Shown: positions 1-10,324 of the stretch, piece after piece
How the letters are laid out: each line of letters starts with the position of its first letter
Numbering within the stretch: position 1 is the first letter of the stretch
Source: Gilliamella apis
Lineage (GTDB): Bacteria; Pseudomonadota; Gammaproteobacteria; Enterobacterales; Orbaceae
Assembly: GCF_030758615.1 (NCBI RefSeq)
Contig: NZ_CP132381.1
Span: 1,984,001 to 2,048,000, forward strand
Direction of reading: 5' to 3'
Length of the DNA stretch: 64,000 nt
Position numbers and translations under genes: made by a program
The notes under the pieces: model-generated
The model's input: only the letters and a program-made list of their open reading frames with translations
Databases searched by the model: none
What the model was told of the DNA's origin: nothing

Positions 1-450
1 TTCGTTTAATTTGATTAAATGTGAAACGCCTAAGCCCGTTCCTGCACCATAGATTGCTATTGGATAATTAAGATTAGCTTCACCACCACCAACTTTTACC
101 ACATCATTTGATGATAATCGAGGGATGGAATACGACACTGCAGTAAAATCATTGATAACTTCAAGCTTAGTTAAACTCAATTCTCTAATCAGTTCAGAGC
201 GAGAAAATGACAAATTATTATTCGTCATTTCAATTAAATCACCTTCATTAATTGGACATGCTATAGCAATACAAGCCATCTCAATAGTTACAGATTGTGA
301 TGCTAAATAAGTCTTAATAAGATTGAGCAATACATCATCTTTTGAAATGAGGATTTTAGTTATCGCTGATAATTCATTACTATCTAAATTATAAAGTGCA
401 AATCGGGCATTGGTTCCACCAATATCAGTAACTAGTGCATATTTACTCAT
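1..450 (-). CDS. glk: Glucokinase, N-terminal part (3' end outside window)
   Basis: Phosphorylates glucose to glucose-6-phosphate with ATP in the cytoplasm. I translated the minus strand from the ATG at 450-448; 150 codons stay open to the window edge. The product starts MSKYALVTDIGGTNARFALY, with the DIGGTN phosphate-binding motif at residues 9-14, INDFTAV at 99-105 (the Asp at 101 is the expected catalytic base) and GAGTGLG at 135-141. This is the bacterial Glk type (about 320 residues), not the ROK type, so roughly half the gene is missing. It is divergent from nothing; corA lies upstream on the same strand. Confidence 0.93.
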   Translation of the reverse strand, partial: MSKYALVTDIGGTNARFALYNLDSNELSAITKILISKDDVLLNLIKTYLASQSVTIEMACIAIACPINEGDLIEMTNNNLSFSRSELIRELSLTKLEVINDFTAVSYSIPRLSSNDVVKVGGGEANLNYPIAIYGAGTGLGVSHLIKLNE

Positions 451-595
451 GTGATTCCCTTTTAAAAATAAAATCTTTCTAGATAACCATTAATTTAATC
501 AATTCAATTAATGCTATAACATAATGAGTAATATTATGGACTATTTAGATTGATTTAACTAGATTGCTTTAACTGAATTCACTAATGGAATTATT

Positions 596-618
596 GCCGC
601 TAATAAAATATTAGCGGC
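596..618. terminator. Perfect hairpin between corA and glk
   Basis: A 10-bp perfect inverted repeat, GCCGCTAATA (596-605) and TATTAGCGGC (609-618), has a 3-nt loop. It lies just after the corA stop on the minus strand. There is no long U-tract, so it may be a weak terminator or an mRNA-stabilising hairpin. Confidence 0.5.
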
Positions 619-648
619 TAATATTTGAAATTTGGAGGAAATAACCAA

Positions 649-1590
649 CTATAACCACTTTTTAACTTTAAAGTAAATGTAAGGGGCAACACCTGCTAGC
701 AACATCAATAATAAGGATAAAGGATAGCCATATTCCCACTTCAATTCAGGCATGTTTTCAAAGTTCATTCCATAAGCCGATGCAACCACAGTTGGGGGTA
801 GGAATACAACCGAAACAACTGAGAAAATTTTAATTATTCGGCTTTGCTCAATATTGATAAAACTGGTAGCCGCTTGCATCAAAAAGTTTACTTTTTGGAA
901 CAAAGATTCATTATGAGGTACCAATGATTCAATATCTCGTATTACCTCTCGTGCTTGCTCTAACTGATCTGTAGGCATCTTTGCTCGGCGCACTAAATAG
1001 TTAACCGCACGTTGACTATCCATCAAACAAAGCCGTACTTTCCACGCAGTATCTTCTAGTTCTGCTAAAGATGTAATAGCCTCATCATAATGTTCTTGAG
1101 CTGAGCGATCCATAATAATTAAGCTTAACTCTTCAAGCTCACTATAAATATTTTCAATCTGATCAGCTAATTGCTCAACTTTAACTTCAAATAAATCCAA
1201 TAACACTTCGTATGGATTACCATCATTCATGCCTTGATAACGTGAACGCATTCGGTACAGACGGAAAGCTGGTAAATCACGTTCACGTAATGTAAACAAG
1301 CGACCATTGTGTACCGTAAATGCAACTGTTGAGTTACCGGCTCGGTCTTCCGCATCTTCATAAAAGAAGAACGAGTGAACATGTAGTCCTTCATTATCTT
1401 CGAAAAAACGGGCTGATGCCTCAATATCATCAAGTTCAATACTTGTCGCTAGATTTTGGCCTAAATTAGTCAAAATCACTTCACGATCAGCTTCTTCTGG
1501 TTCAATTAAGTCAATCCAGATCGCATTTTTAATATCGCCTTCATTAATTTTTACTAATTGTTTGTTTTTTAATCCAAACGCATTAATCAT
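649..1590 (-). CDS. corA: Magnesium/cobalt transporter CorA
   Basis: Inner-membrane Mg2+ (also Co2+, Ni2+) channel of the 2-TM-GxN family. The 313-residue product has a long cytoplasmic alpha/beta domain, then a first C-terminal membrane helix ending in the selectivity motif YGMNFE (GMN near 274-276), a short loop and a second helix with a Lys-rich end. E. coli CorA is 316 residues. The frame is open upstream to 1644, but I choose the ATG at 1590 because GGAGG stands just before it and MINAFGL matches the family start. It appears monocistronic. Confidence 0.95.
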   Translation of the reverse strand: MINAFGLKNKQLVKINEGDIKNAIWIDLIEPEEADREVILTNLGQNLATSIELDDIEASARFFEDNEGLHVHSFFFYEDAEDRAGNSTVAFTVHNGRLFTLRERDLPAFRLYRMRSRYQGMNDGNPYEVLLDLFEVKVEQLADQIENIYSELEELSLIIMDRSAQEHYDEAITSLAELEDTAWKVRLCLMDSQRAVNYLVRRAKMPTDQLEQAREVIRDIESLVPHNESLFQKVNFLMQAATSFINIEQSRIIKIFSVVSVVFLPPTVVASAYGMNFENMPELKWEYGYPLSLLLMLLAGVAPYIYFKVKKWL

Positions 1591-1806
1591 AAGGCCTCCA
1601 AGAGAAAAAATATTTAAGATATAACATCTACAAATGGCAGGCATTATACTCGTTATAGTAAAAAATTCCTATGATAAAGCGAATCTTTCTGTATTTTAAA
1701 ATTTTGGATACTTAATTCCAAATTTAAATTAAATTCGGTGATGTTAATTAAGTCTCATGATACAATAATGCATATCAGATATTTATGTAATTGTTAGGAG
1801 TGTATA

Positions 1807-2322
1807 ATGGCAAACCGAGGTATTAATAAAGTCATTTTAGTAGGTAATTTAGGTCAGGATCCAGAAATTCGTTACATGCCAAACGGTAACGCTGTCGCAA
1901 ATTTTAGTGTTGCCACATCAGAATCTTGGAAAGATAAACAAACTGGTGAAAACAGAGATCGTACCGAATGGCATCGCGTTGTTGTATTTGGTAAATTAGC
2001 TGAAATTGCTGGCGAATATGTCAAAAAAGGTACTCAAGTTTACTTAGAAGGACAATTACAAACACGTAAATGGCAAGACCAAGCGGGTAATGATCGTTAT
2101 ACTACTGAAGTAGTGATAAATGCTGTAGGTGGCACATTACAGATTTTAGGCTCTCGATCTGGTGATAGTTTTAATGATGGCTCACAAAACTGGGGACAAA
2201 GTGCTAATAATACTTCGTCTGCTCCTAGTACACCACGTTCTTCAACAGCAAATGAACCAGCAGCTAGTCAACCAACTATGCCTGAACCACCAATGGACTT
2301 CGATGACGATATTCCATTTTAA
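1807..2322 (+). CDS. ssb: Single-stranded DNA-binding protein
   Basis: Coats single-stranded DNA during replication, repair and recombination and recruits partner proteins through its C-terminal tip. The 171-residue protein has the OB-fold over roughly residues 5-110 ([16 protein letters not shown] near the start), a Gln/Ser/Asn/Pro-rich flexible linker and the canonical acidic tail [13 protein letters not shown] lies just upstream of the ATG. No LexA-type box was seen upstream. A hairpin terminator follows. Confidence 0.98.
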   Translation: MANRGINKVILVGNLGQDPEIRYMPNGNAVANFSVATSESWKDKQTGENRDRTEWHRVVVFGKLAEIAGEYVKKGTQVYLEGQLQTRKWQDQAGNDRYTTEVVINAVGGTLQILGSRSGDSFNDGSQNWGQSANNTSSAPSTPRSSTANEPAASQPTMPEPPMDFDDDIPF

Positions 2323-2350
2323 TGGTTATTTATTCAATTCTATATTACCT

Positions 2351-2374
2351 AGGCGTATAAATTACGCCTTTGTT
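2351..2374 (+). terminator. Rho-independent terminator of ssb
   Basis: AGGCGTA (2351-2357) and TACGCCT (2363-2369) form a 7-bp stem with a 5-nt loop, followed by TTGTT, about 30 nt after the ssb stop. Confidence 0.7.
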
Positions 2375-2423
2375 CAATGCATATTCATACATGCTTTTAT
2401 CAAATAATAACAATTTATTGTAT

Positions 2424-3185
2424 TTAACTTTTCTTAAAACCTGTATTAGAACGGTAAAGATCAGGTGTAACTCCTGCGATATTTTTAAACATAGTAATAA
2501 AAGCGGATACTGAACTATAACCAACAGAAAATGCGATATCTTGAATCGATTTATCTTGTTCTAAAAGCGAGATACTATACAAAAATCGTAACCGTTGACG
2601 CCACATTCTAAATGACATACCTAATTTTTGTTGGCAACGTCTTGCAAGGGTTCGTTCGGTTGTAAATACTGTTTGAGCCCACTGTTCTAGAGTCTTATTA
2701 TTAGCTGGGTCTAATTCTAACTCTTTTAAAATAGGAGCTAAATATTTATCGTTCGAACTTGGCAAATAGAATGTGAGGTTAGATTCTATTAAGAGCTGAT
2801 CGATTAACACTTGTCCTAAACGAAGATCCTGTTCACTTTCTGGCTCCAGAATATTTCGCTCAAAGAATGAATCAATAATAGCATGGCTGATTTTATTTAA
2901 ACCAAACAAACAAGTGTAATCAGGCATAATTTGGCAATTAGTTATATTAATTGTACGAAACCATGTTAATTCTTTGTTGTAACATGCGTGTTCGGTATAT
3001 GGCGGAATCCATAATGCAAATCCTGAAGGAGCCAAATATCTTTGCCCTTGAACTTTCAAGACAAAAATACCTGACTTAACACATATAATTTGCCCCCAAT
3101 TATGCTGATGAGAAGAATATTCAGTCTCTGCATTAAATGCTTCATCATGAAGAAACATAAATCTTTTAGATTCCTTATCATTCAA
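2424..3185 (-). CDS. AraC-family regulator with N-terminal cupin domain
   Basis: Probable ligand-responsive transcription factor. The 253-residue product has an N-terminal cupin-like sensing domain (His-rich stretch SSHQHNWGQIICVKSG near 25-40) and a C-terminal AraC double helix-turn-helix (about 150-250), including the signature SIQDIAFSVGYSSVSAFITMFKN. It is divergent from an EamA-family transporter 148 bp away, an arrangement typical of a regulator controlling its neighbouring exporter. The inducer cannot be told from sequence. Confidence 0.85.
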   Translation of the reverse strand: MNDKESKRFMFLHDEAFNAETEYSSHQHNWGQIICVKSGIFVLKVQGQRYLAPSGFALWIPPYTEHACYNKELTWFRTINITNCQIMPDYTCLFGLNKISHAIIDSFFERNILEPESEQDLRLGQVLIDQLLIESNLTFYLPSSNDKYLAPILKELELDPANNKTLEQWAQTVFTTERTLARRCQQKLGMSFRMWRQRLRFLYSISLLEQDKSIQDIAFSVGYSSVSAFITMFKNIAGVTPDLYRSNTGFKKS

Positions 3186-3230
3186 ATTAGTTTAAAAAAT
3201 TAAATTCATGGTAATTAAATAATATAAATA

Positions 3231-3286
3231 TTGTCTTATAATAGCTCTTTTTGTCTGATTCTAGTGATATTTATAAATTAAGACAA
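3231..3286. promoter_or_regulatory. Candidate operator half-sites in the AraC/EamA divergent region
   Basis: TTGTCTTA at 3231-3238 is repeated as the inverse TAAGACAA at 3279-3286, with a related direct copy TTGTCTGA at 3251-3258. A TATAAT at 3237-3242 overlaps the first copy. Half-sites in this spot fit binding by the adjacent AraC regulator; this is inference. Confidence 0.35.
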
Positions 3287-3333
3287 GTTAAACTACATCG
3301 AATAACTTTTACTATTGTTTACATAAGAAATAT

Positions 3334-4230
3334 ATGGCTTATTTATACCCATTGATGGCAGTATTTATTTGGGCTGGCAATCAAGTTGTCAATAAATTAT
3401 CTGTCGGCGCAATTGAACCTGAGGTTATCTCTTTCTACCGTTGGTTTTTAGCACTTATTCTATTAACCCCATTTTTTCTAAGAGGAATTATTAAGAACTT
3501 ACCGCAAATCTTTCCTCAAGCTCTTAAATTAATGGTGCTTAGTTTATTAGGTATGGCTTTATATCAATGCCTTGCTTATTATGCAGCGGCAACAATTAGT
3601 GTGTTAACGATGGGGATCATTATGTCTATTATTCCTTTGTTAACTATCCTATTAAGCATATTCATTTTAAAAACACCACCAACTCAAGGGGTGCTAATTG
3701 GCAGTATTTTATCTTTTATTGGATTAATCTGGCTGATTAGTGGTGGTGAGCCAACTAGGCTTCTCGAACTTGGGATTGGTCAAGGTGAAATTTTAATGTT
3801 AATGGCTGCTCTGTCTTATGCACTTTATGGAGTATTAACCAAAAAATGGACAATGAAAATCACAAATTGGCACTCAGTCTATGTTCAAATTTTGTTTGGT
3901 ACATTAATGTTATTGCCAGGCTTTTTAATGAGTAACAATTTAACTGTAAATTCTGACAATGTTTGGCTTGTTATTTATGCAGGTATACCGGCTTCAATTA
4001 TTGCACCATTTGCTTGGATTATAGCTATAAAAAAATTAGGTGCAAATAAAACCGCCCTTTTCTTAAATTTAACACCGGTTATCACTGCAATAATTTCAAT
4101 ACTATTTTTGCATGAAACACTGTGTAGTTACCATTTAATTGGTGGCGGTATGTCATTTATCGGCGTTATATTAGCACAAAACTTAAAAGCACCATTGTTT
4201 AAAATCAAGACTTCAAATAAAGATTCATAA
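3334..4230 (+). CDS. DMT-superfamily transporter (EamA family)
   Basis: Inner-membrane transporter, probably exporting a metabolite such as an amino acid. The 298-residue product is almost entirely hydrophobic, with about ten predicted membrane helices in two EamA repeats (MAVFIWAGNQVVNKLSVGAI near the start; LMAALSYALYGVLTKKW in the second half). The divergent AraC-family gene probably regulates it. The ribosome-binding site is weak (TAAGA). The substrate is unknown. Confidence 0.85.
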   Translation: MAYLYPLMAVFIWAGNQVVNKLSVGAIEPEVISFYRWFLALILLTPFFLRGIIKNLPQIFPQALKLMVLSLLGMALYQCLAYYAAATISVLTMGIIMSIIPLLTILLSIFILKTPPTQGVLIGSILSFIGLIWLISGGEPTRLLELGIGQGEILMLMAALSYALYGVLTKKWTMKITNWHSVYVQILFGTLMLLPGFLMSNNLTVNSDNVWLVIYAGIPASIIAPFAWIIAIKKLGANKTALFLNLTPVITAIISILFLHETLCSYHLIGGGMSFIGVILAQNLKAPLFKIKTSNKDS

Positions 4231-4341
4231 CTAAACAGTACTGCACTAATATTTATTTAGTTTTCACCTAAGTTAATGTATCTTTTTTATAAATTTCATC
4301 TATACTTAATTAGAACTTTTATTACGATTTAGATTGATGTT

Positions 4342-5004
4342 ATGTTGGAACTTATACAAACAGTCGGTTTTGGTTTAATTCTGTTTATTCCATTAACAAA
4401 CCCGTTAACTACCGTTGTACTGCTATTAGGTCTATCTGGAGATATGACCAATGAGGAACGTAATTACCAGTCGAAAATGACTTGTATTTATGTTTTCATC
4501 ATCATGATTGTTTCATTTTATTGTGGACAATTGGTCATGAGCACATTCGGTATATCTATCCCTGGTTTACGAATCGCTGGTGGTATGATTGTTGGCATTA
4601 TCGGTTTTAGAATGCTTTTTCCTCAACAACCCTCGCATAAAACATTAGAAGCAGATGCAAAAAAGAAAGAAGTTTCCAATAATATCGCTTTTGTTCCACT
4701 TGCAATGCCAAGTACTGCTGGACCGGGAACAATTGCTATGATAATCAGTATGGCTTCCACTGTAAAAAGTGGTGGATATAATGTATCGACTTGGGTTGTT
4801 TATACTTCATCAATACTTGTCCCTTTATTATTATGTATTATTTTATGGTTCTGTATGCGTAGTGCTGGTAGCATAATGCGCTTTATGGGTAAAAGTGGTA
4901 TAGAAGCCACATCAAGAATAATGGGCTTTTTACTGGTCTGTGTTGGTACACAATTTATTATAAATGGCGTTAAAGAATTAATATTAAACTTCCCAAATAT
5001 TTGA
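4342..5004 (+). CDS. marC: MarC-family integral membrane protein
   Basis: A 220-residue membrane protein of the MarC/UPF0056 family, nearly the same length as E. coli MarC (221). Conserved stretches include the start [20 protein letters not shown], then [22 protein letters not shown] and [20 protein letters not shown], and six helices are expected. Despite the name, E. coli MarC is not known to cause multiple antibiotic resistance; the transported substrate is unknown. No mar regulator is nearby. Confidence 0.9.
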   Translation: MLELIQTVGFGLILFIPLTNPLTTVVLLLGLSGDMTNEERNYQSKMTCIYVFIIMIVSFYCGQLVMSTFGISIPGLRIAGGMIVGIIGFRMLFPQQPSHKTLEADAKKKEVSNNIAFVPLAMPSTAGPGTIAMIISMASTVKSGGYNVSTWVVYTSSILVPLLLCIILWFCMRSAGSIMRFMGKSGIEATSRIMGFLLVCVGTQFIINGVKELILNFPNI

Positions 5005-5048
5005 AAAAGGCTATTTTTTTATTACAATTTTTTTATCTTATTGATTAA

Positions 5049-5741
5049 CTATAGATTTGGGATATTTTTTATCATTTCTACTCGCATCAAATAATCATAT
5101 AGAGGTAAAAGTTGTTTAAAACCTTTAGCAAGTTTATTCGGTAAATCACCATTTAGAACATCTTCAATATGATTATTGGTTACCATTACAGCAATGTTCT
5201 TTCGATTGTACCATGTCGATAATTTTTCATCTTGATCTTTGATTAATGGTCTTTTATACATTTCCCCTACTAATTCAAATGGTTTTTTAACACAATTAAT
5301 TACCGCCAAAAATTTAGAGGGGTCATTTAGTATTTCTTCTCTAAAGATATCCATAGTAGATTTTGAAGCACAATAATAACCTAAACCATATCTATAGCTA
5401 TCTGGACCAATTTCAAAAAAATAGGCTGGAGCTTCTTTCCAATCACGATTAGGGCGTTTAAACGTCAACCATAAACGACTACGGTATAATGACTTATCTT
5501 TAGAGAATCGCGTATCACGATGAATTCGTGAAATTGTTTTACCTATAGCTGGACGCGTTTCAAACCATTCATCAATTTTAAGCATGGTTGGTGTTAGTTG
5601 CTCAACCAATAATCGAAAAGGTTTGATCAAATCATTGTCATAAATTGATCTATGCTCTTCAAACCAAACTCTACTATTGTTAATCCAAGCATCTTGTAAA
5701 AAATTTAACCCTTCTTGAGTAAAGCCAGTAAAATTTGCCAT
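5049..5741 (-). CDS. DUF2461 family protein
   Basis: A 230-residue cytoplasmic protein matching the DUF2461/TIGR02453 family, recognisable from FTGFTQEGLNFLQDAW at the start, the middle motif ISRIHRDTRFSKDKSLYR and PAYFFEIGPDSYRYGLGYY. The function of the family is not established. It starts 3 bp after the kdsB stop on the same strand, so it is probably the last gene of the comEC-lpxK-ycaR-kdsB transcription unit. Confidence 0.8.
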   Translation of the reverse strand: MANFTGFTQEGLNFLQDAWINNSRVWFEEHRSIYDNDLIKPFRLLVEQLTPTMLKIDEWFETRPAIGKTISRIHRDTRFSKDKSLYRSRLWLTFKRPNRDWKEAPAYFFEIGPDSYRYGLGYYCASKSTMDIFREEILNDPSKFLAVINCVKKPFELVGEMYKRPLIKDQDEKLSTWYNRKNIAVMVTNNHIEDVLNGDLPNKLAKGFKQLLPLYDYLMRVEMIKNIPNL

Positions 5742-5744
5742 ATT

Positions 5745-6509
5745 TTATTCCTGATATAATGCTCTAACTTTATCTAAGTCCTCTTGGGTATCAACCCCAA
5801 TAGCCGGAGCTTGTTTGGCCACCGCTACATGTATTTTCTCACCATACCAAAGAACTCTTAATTGTTCTAACATTTCTATCTGTTCTAAAGCAGAAGGTGC
5901 CCATTGAATATATTGACGAATAAAACCCGCACGATATGCATAAATACCAATGTGACGTAGGTAAAAGTCACCAATCGAATCAAGTTTATTTTGTTCACTC
6001 AATTGAGCAAAACGATCACGCTCCCACGGAATAGTCGCCCGAGAAAAATAGAGTGCATAACCATCTTTATCCATAACCACTTTTACAGCACCTGGGTTAA
6101 ATGCTTCTTCAACGGAAGCAATCGGCACAGCTAAAGTTGCCATTCCTGTCTTGTATTTCACTAAATTATCAGCAACTTGATCAATAATAATCGGTGGAAT
6201 TAATGGTTCATCACCTTGAACATTTACAATAACTTCATCGTCAGCCAGTTGAAAAGTATTAATGACTTCAGCTAAACGTTCAGTTCCTGAGTTATGCTTA
6301 TCACTCGTTAAAACGACCTCACCACCATAGCTTTGCACTACATCAAAAACTTGTTGGTTATCAGTGGCAATGATAACTCGACTAGCCGATGACTTTTGCG
6401 CTTGTTCCATTACTCGAATTATCATCGGTTTGCCATGGATATCAGCAAGGGGTTTTCCCGGTAAACGGCTTGAAGCATATCTAGCAGGAATAATTACTGT
6501 AAAACTCAT
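5745..6509 (-). CDS. kdsB: 3-deoxy-manno-octulosonate cytidylyltransferase
   Basis: Activates Kdo as CMP-Kdo for attachment to lipid A in lipopolysaccharide inner-core synthesis. The 254-residue product has the nucleotidyltransferase start [20 protein letters not shown], the [12 protein letters not shown] motif and [12 protein letters not shown], as in E. coli KdsB (248 residues). GAGGTAA precedes the ATG. It follows ycaR and lpxK, as in enterobacteria. Confidence 0.97.
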   Translation of the reverse strand: MSFTVIIPARYASSRLPGKPLADIHGKPMIIRVMEQAQKSSASRVIIATDNQQVFDVVQSYGGEVVLTSDKHNSGTERLAEVINTFQLADDEVIVNVQGDEPLIPPIIIDQVADNLVKYKTGMATLAVPIASVEEAFNPGAVKVVMDKDGYALYFSRATIPWERDRFAQLSEQNKLDSIGDFYLRHIGIYAYRAGFIRQYIQWAPSALEQIEMLEQLRVLWYGEKIHVAVAKQAPAIGVDTQEDLDKVRALYQE

Positions 6510-6530
6510 AAAATTACCTCAAAACTTTAA

Positions 6531-6716
6531 TTATTCTTTATTACAATTAGATTGATTTAGTGAATTTGCTTCGCTTGCTAATAATACCGGTATCCCTTCT
6601 TTTATTGAGTAAACTAACCTATCATTTTGGCAAACTAATTGTTGATGTTGCTTATCGTATTCTAATTGTCCATGACATTTAGGACAAGCAATAGCACTTA
6701 ATAACAGTTGTTTCAT
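6531..6716 (-). CDS. ycaR: Trm112-family small zinc protein YcaR
   Basis: A 61-residue protein of the Trm112/UPF0434 family. CPKC near residue 12 and a later Cys (VCQND) suggest partial zinc-ribbon ligands, with IPVLL in the C-terminal half. Its start overlaps the lpxK stop by 4 bp (ATGA), implying translational coupling. The exact role in LPS-gene operons is unknown. Confidence 0.88.
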   Translation of the reverse strand: MKQLLLSAIACPKCHGQLEYDKQHQQLVCQNDRLVYSIKEGIPVLLASEANSLNQSNCNKE

Positions 6717-7726
6717 TTTTTTTCTCTTTGTAATTTTCTTTCTACAAATAGTGAATAAATCTTTTCAATAGCCTGATTGGGTATCGTAGCATCAATTGGT
6801 AAATACCACCAATTAGGTAATGCAAATTGTCGACATTTCACTGCATCTTTTTCGGTCATTAAAAGTGTTTGATTACTTTCAGCTATTTTCTCTAACAATG
6901 GCAGGCTAAAATTTTGATGATCAGCAAAAGATTCTGTATGTAACAAATCTGCATTCATTTTTATTAACATATCAAAGAATCGCTTTGGATTACTAATACC
7001 AGCAATGGCACAAATATGATGTAATGCCGATAATTGGCTTTTTTCATTGGTTAGTAGATTTACCGCGTAACTAGGGGTTAATTGCATAGTATAAGTTTTA
7101 TCTGGATACTGATTTGATATATCGCACGAGCTGTCACCATTTATCATAATTAAATCTACTGATTTCAACCGATTTGTTCGCTCTCTCATAGGACCTGCTG
7201 GGATCCACCAACCGTTTCCGAATAGTCGTTTACCATCAACGACTACGATCTCAATATCACGAGCTAATGCATAATGCTGTAAACCATCATCAGTTAAAAC
7301 AACATCCAATTGATATGATTTTAATAATTCTTTAACTGCCTCGACTCGCTTAGGTGCGACCGCAATTGGTATTTGAGTTCTTTGATAAATTAAAATTGGT
7401 TCGTCACCAGCTTGAGCAGTGGTAGTATGTTCATCTAAAATTAATGGATAATGGTCGGATTTTCCACCATAACCACGAGAGACTAATCCAACTTTCAGGC
7501 CTTTAGCCTTTAAGGCTTCAATTAAACTGATTGCCAGAGGCGTTTTACCATTACCTCCTGCTGATAAATTACCAATGACAATAATGGGAATTGGAGATTG
7601 CCATGCTTTGAATATACCAAACTTGTATAATTGACGACGAATAAAGCTAATACATCCATACAATAATGAAAATGGCAACAACAACCAAAATGATTTATTT
7701 TTACCATACCATAGTTTCTCAATCAT
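6713..7726 (-). CDS. lpxK: Tetraacyldisaccharide 4'-kinase LpxK
   Basis: Phosphorylates the lipid A disaccharide at the 4' position at the inner membrane. From the ATG at 7726 the protein has 337 residues and starts MIEKLWYGKNKSFW like E. coli LpxK; the frame is open to 7798, but that extension has no family counterpart. One N-terminal membrane segment precedes the P-loop GGNGKT near 57-62, followed by GLVSRGYGGKS, TDDGLQHY and GNGWWIPAGPMRE. In enterobacteria msbA directly precedes lpxK; here comEC does. Confidence 0.95.
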   Translation of the reverse strand: MIEKLWYGKNKSFWLLLPFSLLYGCISFIRRQLYKFGIFKAWQSPIPIIVIGNLSAGGNGKTPLAISLIEALKAKGLKVGLVSRGYGGKSDHYPLILDEHTTTAQAGDEPILIYQRTQIPIAVAPKRVEAVKELLKSYQLDVVLTDDGLQHYALARDIEIVVVDGKRLFGNGWWIPAGPMRERTNRLKSVDLIMINGDSSCDISNQYPDKTYTMQLTPSYAVNLLTNEKSQLSALHHICAIAGISNPKRFFDMLIKMNADLLHTESFADHQNFSLPLLEKIAESNQTLLMTEKDAVKCRQFALPNWWYLPIDATIPNQAIEKIYSLFVERKLQREKK

Positions 7727-7816
7727 AACTTTATTATGCTCTCTAATTCCAATAATTTTATTTTTATATAGTGGATAAATACATAATTTATAAACCATAC
7801 TAACAATAATTCTATT

Positions 7817-10132
7817 TTACTCATAAAATGATAAACTACCAAACCAATCATGATACCATCTTGGATTGATATCTTGTCGCATAGTTTTTTGTTGCCATGA
7901 TGTTGGATAAAAAAATAGACTTATTTGCCCCTCCTTACCTGTAACATAATAATTAATATTTAGCGCTTTATAACGATTAGTTATCTTATTGGAAGGTAAT
8001 CTCCATGGGTTATAACGTGATGTTGAAGTTAGTGAATTAAAAGGATTAACATAATTTAAGAATGAATAACTTGATGAAGTAGTACTACCGTGATGAGGAG
8101 TTTGTAGAATGGTTGAATGTAGATTACGTTTATATTTAACCACTAAATCATATTCTTGTTTACGTTCTAGATCACCCGTCAACAACACTGAAAATTGACC
8201 ATCAGTAATTTGTATTACACATGAATCGCCGTTATTAGGATCACTCACTAATTTGTTCGGCCATAACACATTAAAGCGTAAATGTTGCCAATGAAATTTA
8301 TGATCAGCTAAACAGTTATAATCATTACTCAAACTTGAAGATGAACTCATTAACCACGCATCAGGATAACGTTGTCGTAAATAGCTTAAACCACCAATAT
8401 GATCATTATGACTATGGCTAATAATAATGCCTTCAACATTCAGATTATGCCATTGTAAAAAAGGGATGATTACTTGCTCAGCCGCTGAACTATTTTCCCA
8501 TTTTGCACCAGTATCATACAAAATGGCTGATTTACCATTGTGAATCACAATGGCCAATCCATGTCCAACATCCAACATATCCATTCGCCATAGATAATCG
8601 GGTTGTTTATAAATTGGCGAAAATAATATTGTCATAACAATAATAATAGAAAAGCTGAAACGTCGCCAAAATTCTATCCTAATAATGATAATAGTTAACC
8701 ATCCAATACTACTAAACAAATAAAAATCCGCTGGTATATTTAGCCATAAAATATTTAAATATTCTAAGCAATAAAAAAGCCATTCTAGCGAAGTTTGCGC
8801 AACAAACCATAACCATAAAGCAAGATAAAAACAGTCCATCAGACTAAATAATAATGCCAATAAAATCGCGGGAAAGGTGATTAACGAAACAATAGGAATT
8901 GCAATTAAGTTAGTTAACAACGCAACAACACTTATACCATGAAAAATAAATAATTGGATAGGAAGCAATAATAATGTTAAACCAAATTGTAAATGTAATA
9001 ATCTAATAAAATACCATCGTTTTTTATTTTTTAACGTGCTAGCTAATGGCAACCATTCAAATAAAAAAATCAAGCTAACCACAGCATAACAGGACATCCA
9101 AAAACTTTCAGATAGTATCATTAGCGGATCCAAAATTAATAATAACGCTATAATACGGTTAATTTTCTGCCACGCGCTGATGTGATTATTTTTATAACGC
9201 AAATATATCCAAATTGATAATGCTAAAATAGCTCGTAATGCTGGAGGATTAAAACCAGTTAACCATGTATAACATAACGTTGTTAACCAACCAATTAATA
9301 TGGGTAATAATAAATGGCTATAGCGTTGTGGAAAAAAAAACAGTAATCCTTTTAGCAAAAAACAACTAATATAGAATACTAACAGAATATGCATTCCTGA
9401 AATTGCCATTAAATGAGCTACACCGGTTTGCATCATAGTTAAACGATTATGATCAGAAATCTGTGAACGGTCACCAAATCCTAATGCTAATAAAATGCCT
9501 CGATAACTAAACAGATTAATATAAGCTAAACATTTATCAGCAATACTTTGTCGAATATTAAACTTTTTTTCGAGCAAAACTGATTTAATAACTTTAGCTT
9601 TTAACAAAGTATGATTTGCAATGGCAAAACGTTGTTTATCAAATGAGCCTTCATTTAAATAACTTTGCGTCACTTTAGTTTTTATTGTTAATTGCCAAAT
9701 TTGACCAGCTTTAATTAAATCTGATTGTTGCCAATAAATAATAATAGGTATTGGTGATGATAAAATCTGATCTGAAATTTTTAAAATGGAAAATTTTGCA
9801 TAATACGGATTGTTTTTTTTGGGGGAATAAATTTGAGTATTAATAGTTTCAACTTTTGCTGTGACGACTAATGTCTGGTCAATATATGGTTCAATTAGGC
9901 TTAAATATTGTTTTGCATTTGCTGTAGACCAGAGAAAACTTAATATAAAAACAGCAATCACACAAAGATAGTAATGGCGTCGTATTGACCATACTAAAAT
10001 AATAACAATGAATACCCCAGCCAAAACAAGCCAACTTGTTTCTGAAGGCAATGATGGCAAAAACATTAATGACACACATCCTAAGGTGAATACAATTGCC
10101 ATTAAATCTATTGAACCGTAATGCCGCATCAA
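7817..10132 (-). CDS. comEC: ComEC/Rec2-family DNA uptake channel
   Basis: Inner-membrane channel proposed to pass transforming single-stranded DNA into the cytoplasm. The 771-residue protein has N-terminal membrane helices and a soluble segment, a central polytopic competence domain (motif TGVAHLMAISGMHILLVFY, then LTGFNPPALRAILAL) and a C-terminal metallo-beta-lactamase-like domain with HSHNDHIGG near 570-578. Full domain content suggests it is functional. It lies downstream of ihfB and its terminator, in the position of E. coli ycaI. Confidence 0.93.
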   Translation of the reverse strand: MMRHYGSIDLMAIVFTLGCVSLMFLPSLPSETSWLVLAGVFIVIILVWSIRRHYYLCVIAVFILSFLWSTANAKQYLSLIEPYIDQTLVVTAKVETINTQIYSPKKNNPYYAKFSILKISDQILSSPIPIIIYWQQSDLIKAGQIWQLTIKTKVTQSYLNEGSFDKQRFAIANHTLLKAKVIKSVLLEKKFNIRQSIADKCLAYINLFSYRGILLALGFGDRSQISDHNRLTMMQTGVAHLMAISGMHILLVFYISCFLLKGLLFFFPQRYSHLLLPILIGWLTTLCYTWLTGFNPPALRAILALSIWIYLRYKNNHISAWQKINRIIALLLILDPLMILSESFWMSCYAVVSLIFLFEWLPLASTLKNKKRWYFIRLLHLQFGLTLLLLPIQLFIFHGISVVALLTNLIAIPIVSLITFPAILLALLFSLMDCFYLALWLWFVAQTSLEWLFYCLEYLNILWLNIPADFYLFSSIGWLTIIIIRIEFWRRFSFSIIIVMTILFSPIYKQPDYLWRMDMLDVGHGLAIVIHNGKSAILYDTGAKWENSSAAEQVIIPFLQWHNLNVEGIIISHSHNDHIGGLSYLRQRYPDAWLMSSSSSLSNDYNCLADHKFHWQHLRFNVLWPNKLVSDPNNGDSCVIQITDGQFSVLLTGDLERKQEYDLVVKYKRNLHSTILQTPHHGSTTSSSYSFLNYVNPFNSLTSTSRYNPWRLPSNKITNRYKALNINYYVTGKEGQISLFFYPTSWQQKTMRQDINPRWYHDWFGSLSFYE

Positions 10133-10275
10133 TTTCTACATATTAATATTGTTCAAATATTCAATCTAATATGTTAGAACTTTCTATGGATTATTTTACC
10201 TTTAATTTTAGAGCTACATTCCAATTTAAAAATTACTATTTCTGTTTCTATTGAGAATCATTCATCTAATTAATA

Positions 10276-10308
10276 AAAAAGCCTTTGATTTTACTCAAAG
10301 GCTTTTTT
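10276..10308. terminator. Bidirectional terminator after ihfB
   Basis: GCCTTTGA (10281-10288) and TCAAAGGC (10295-10302) form an 8-bp stem flanked by A6 on one side and T6 on the other. It ends the ihfB transcript on the minus strand and separates it from comEC. Confidence 0.9.
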
Positions 10309-10324
10309 ATTAAATGGATTGAAA

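Noticed and set aside
125..310. Short plus-strand frame
   Set aside because: It is antisense to glk, whose minus-strand translation matches the family perfectly.
1591..1644. N-terminal extension of CorA
   Set aside because: The GGAGG site and family alignment favour the ATG at 1590.
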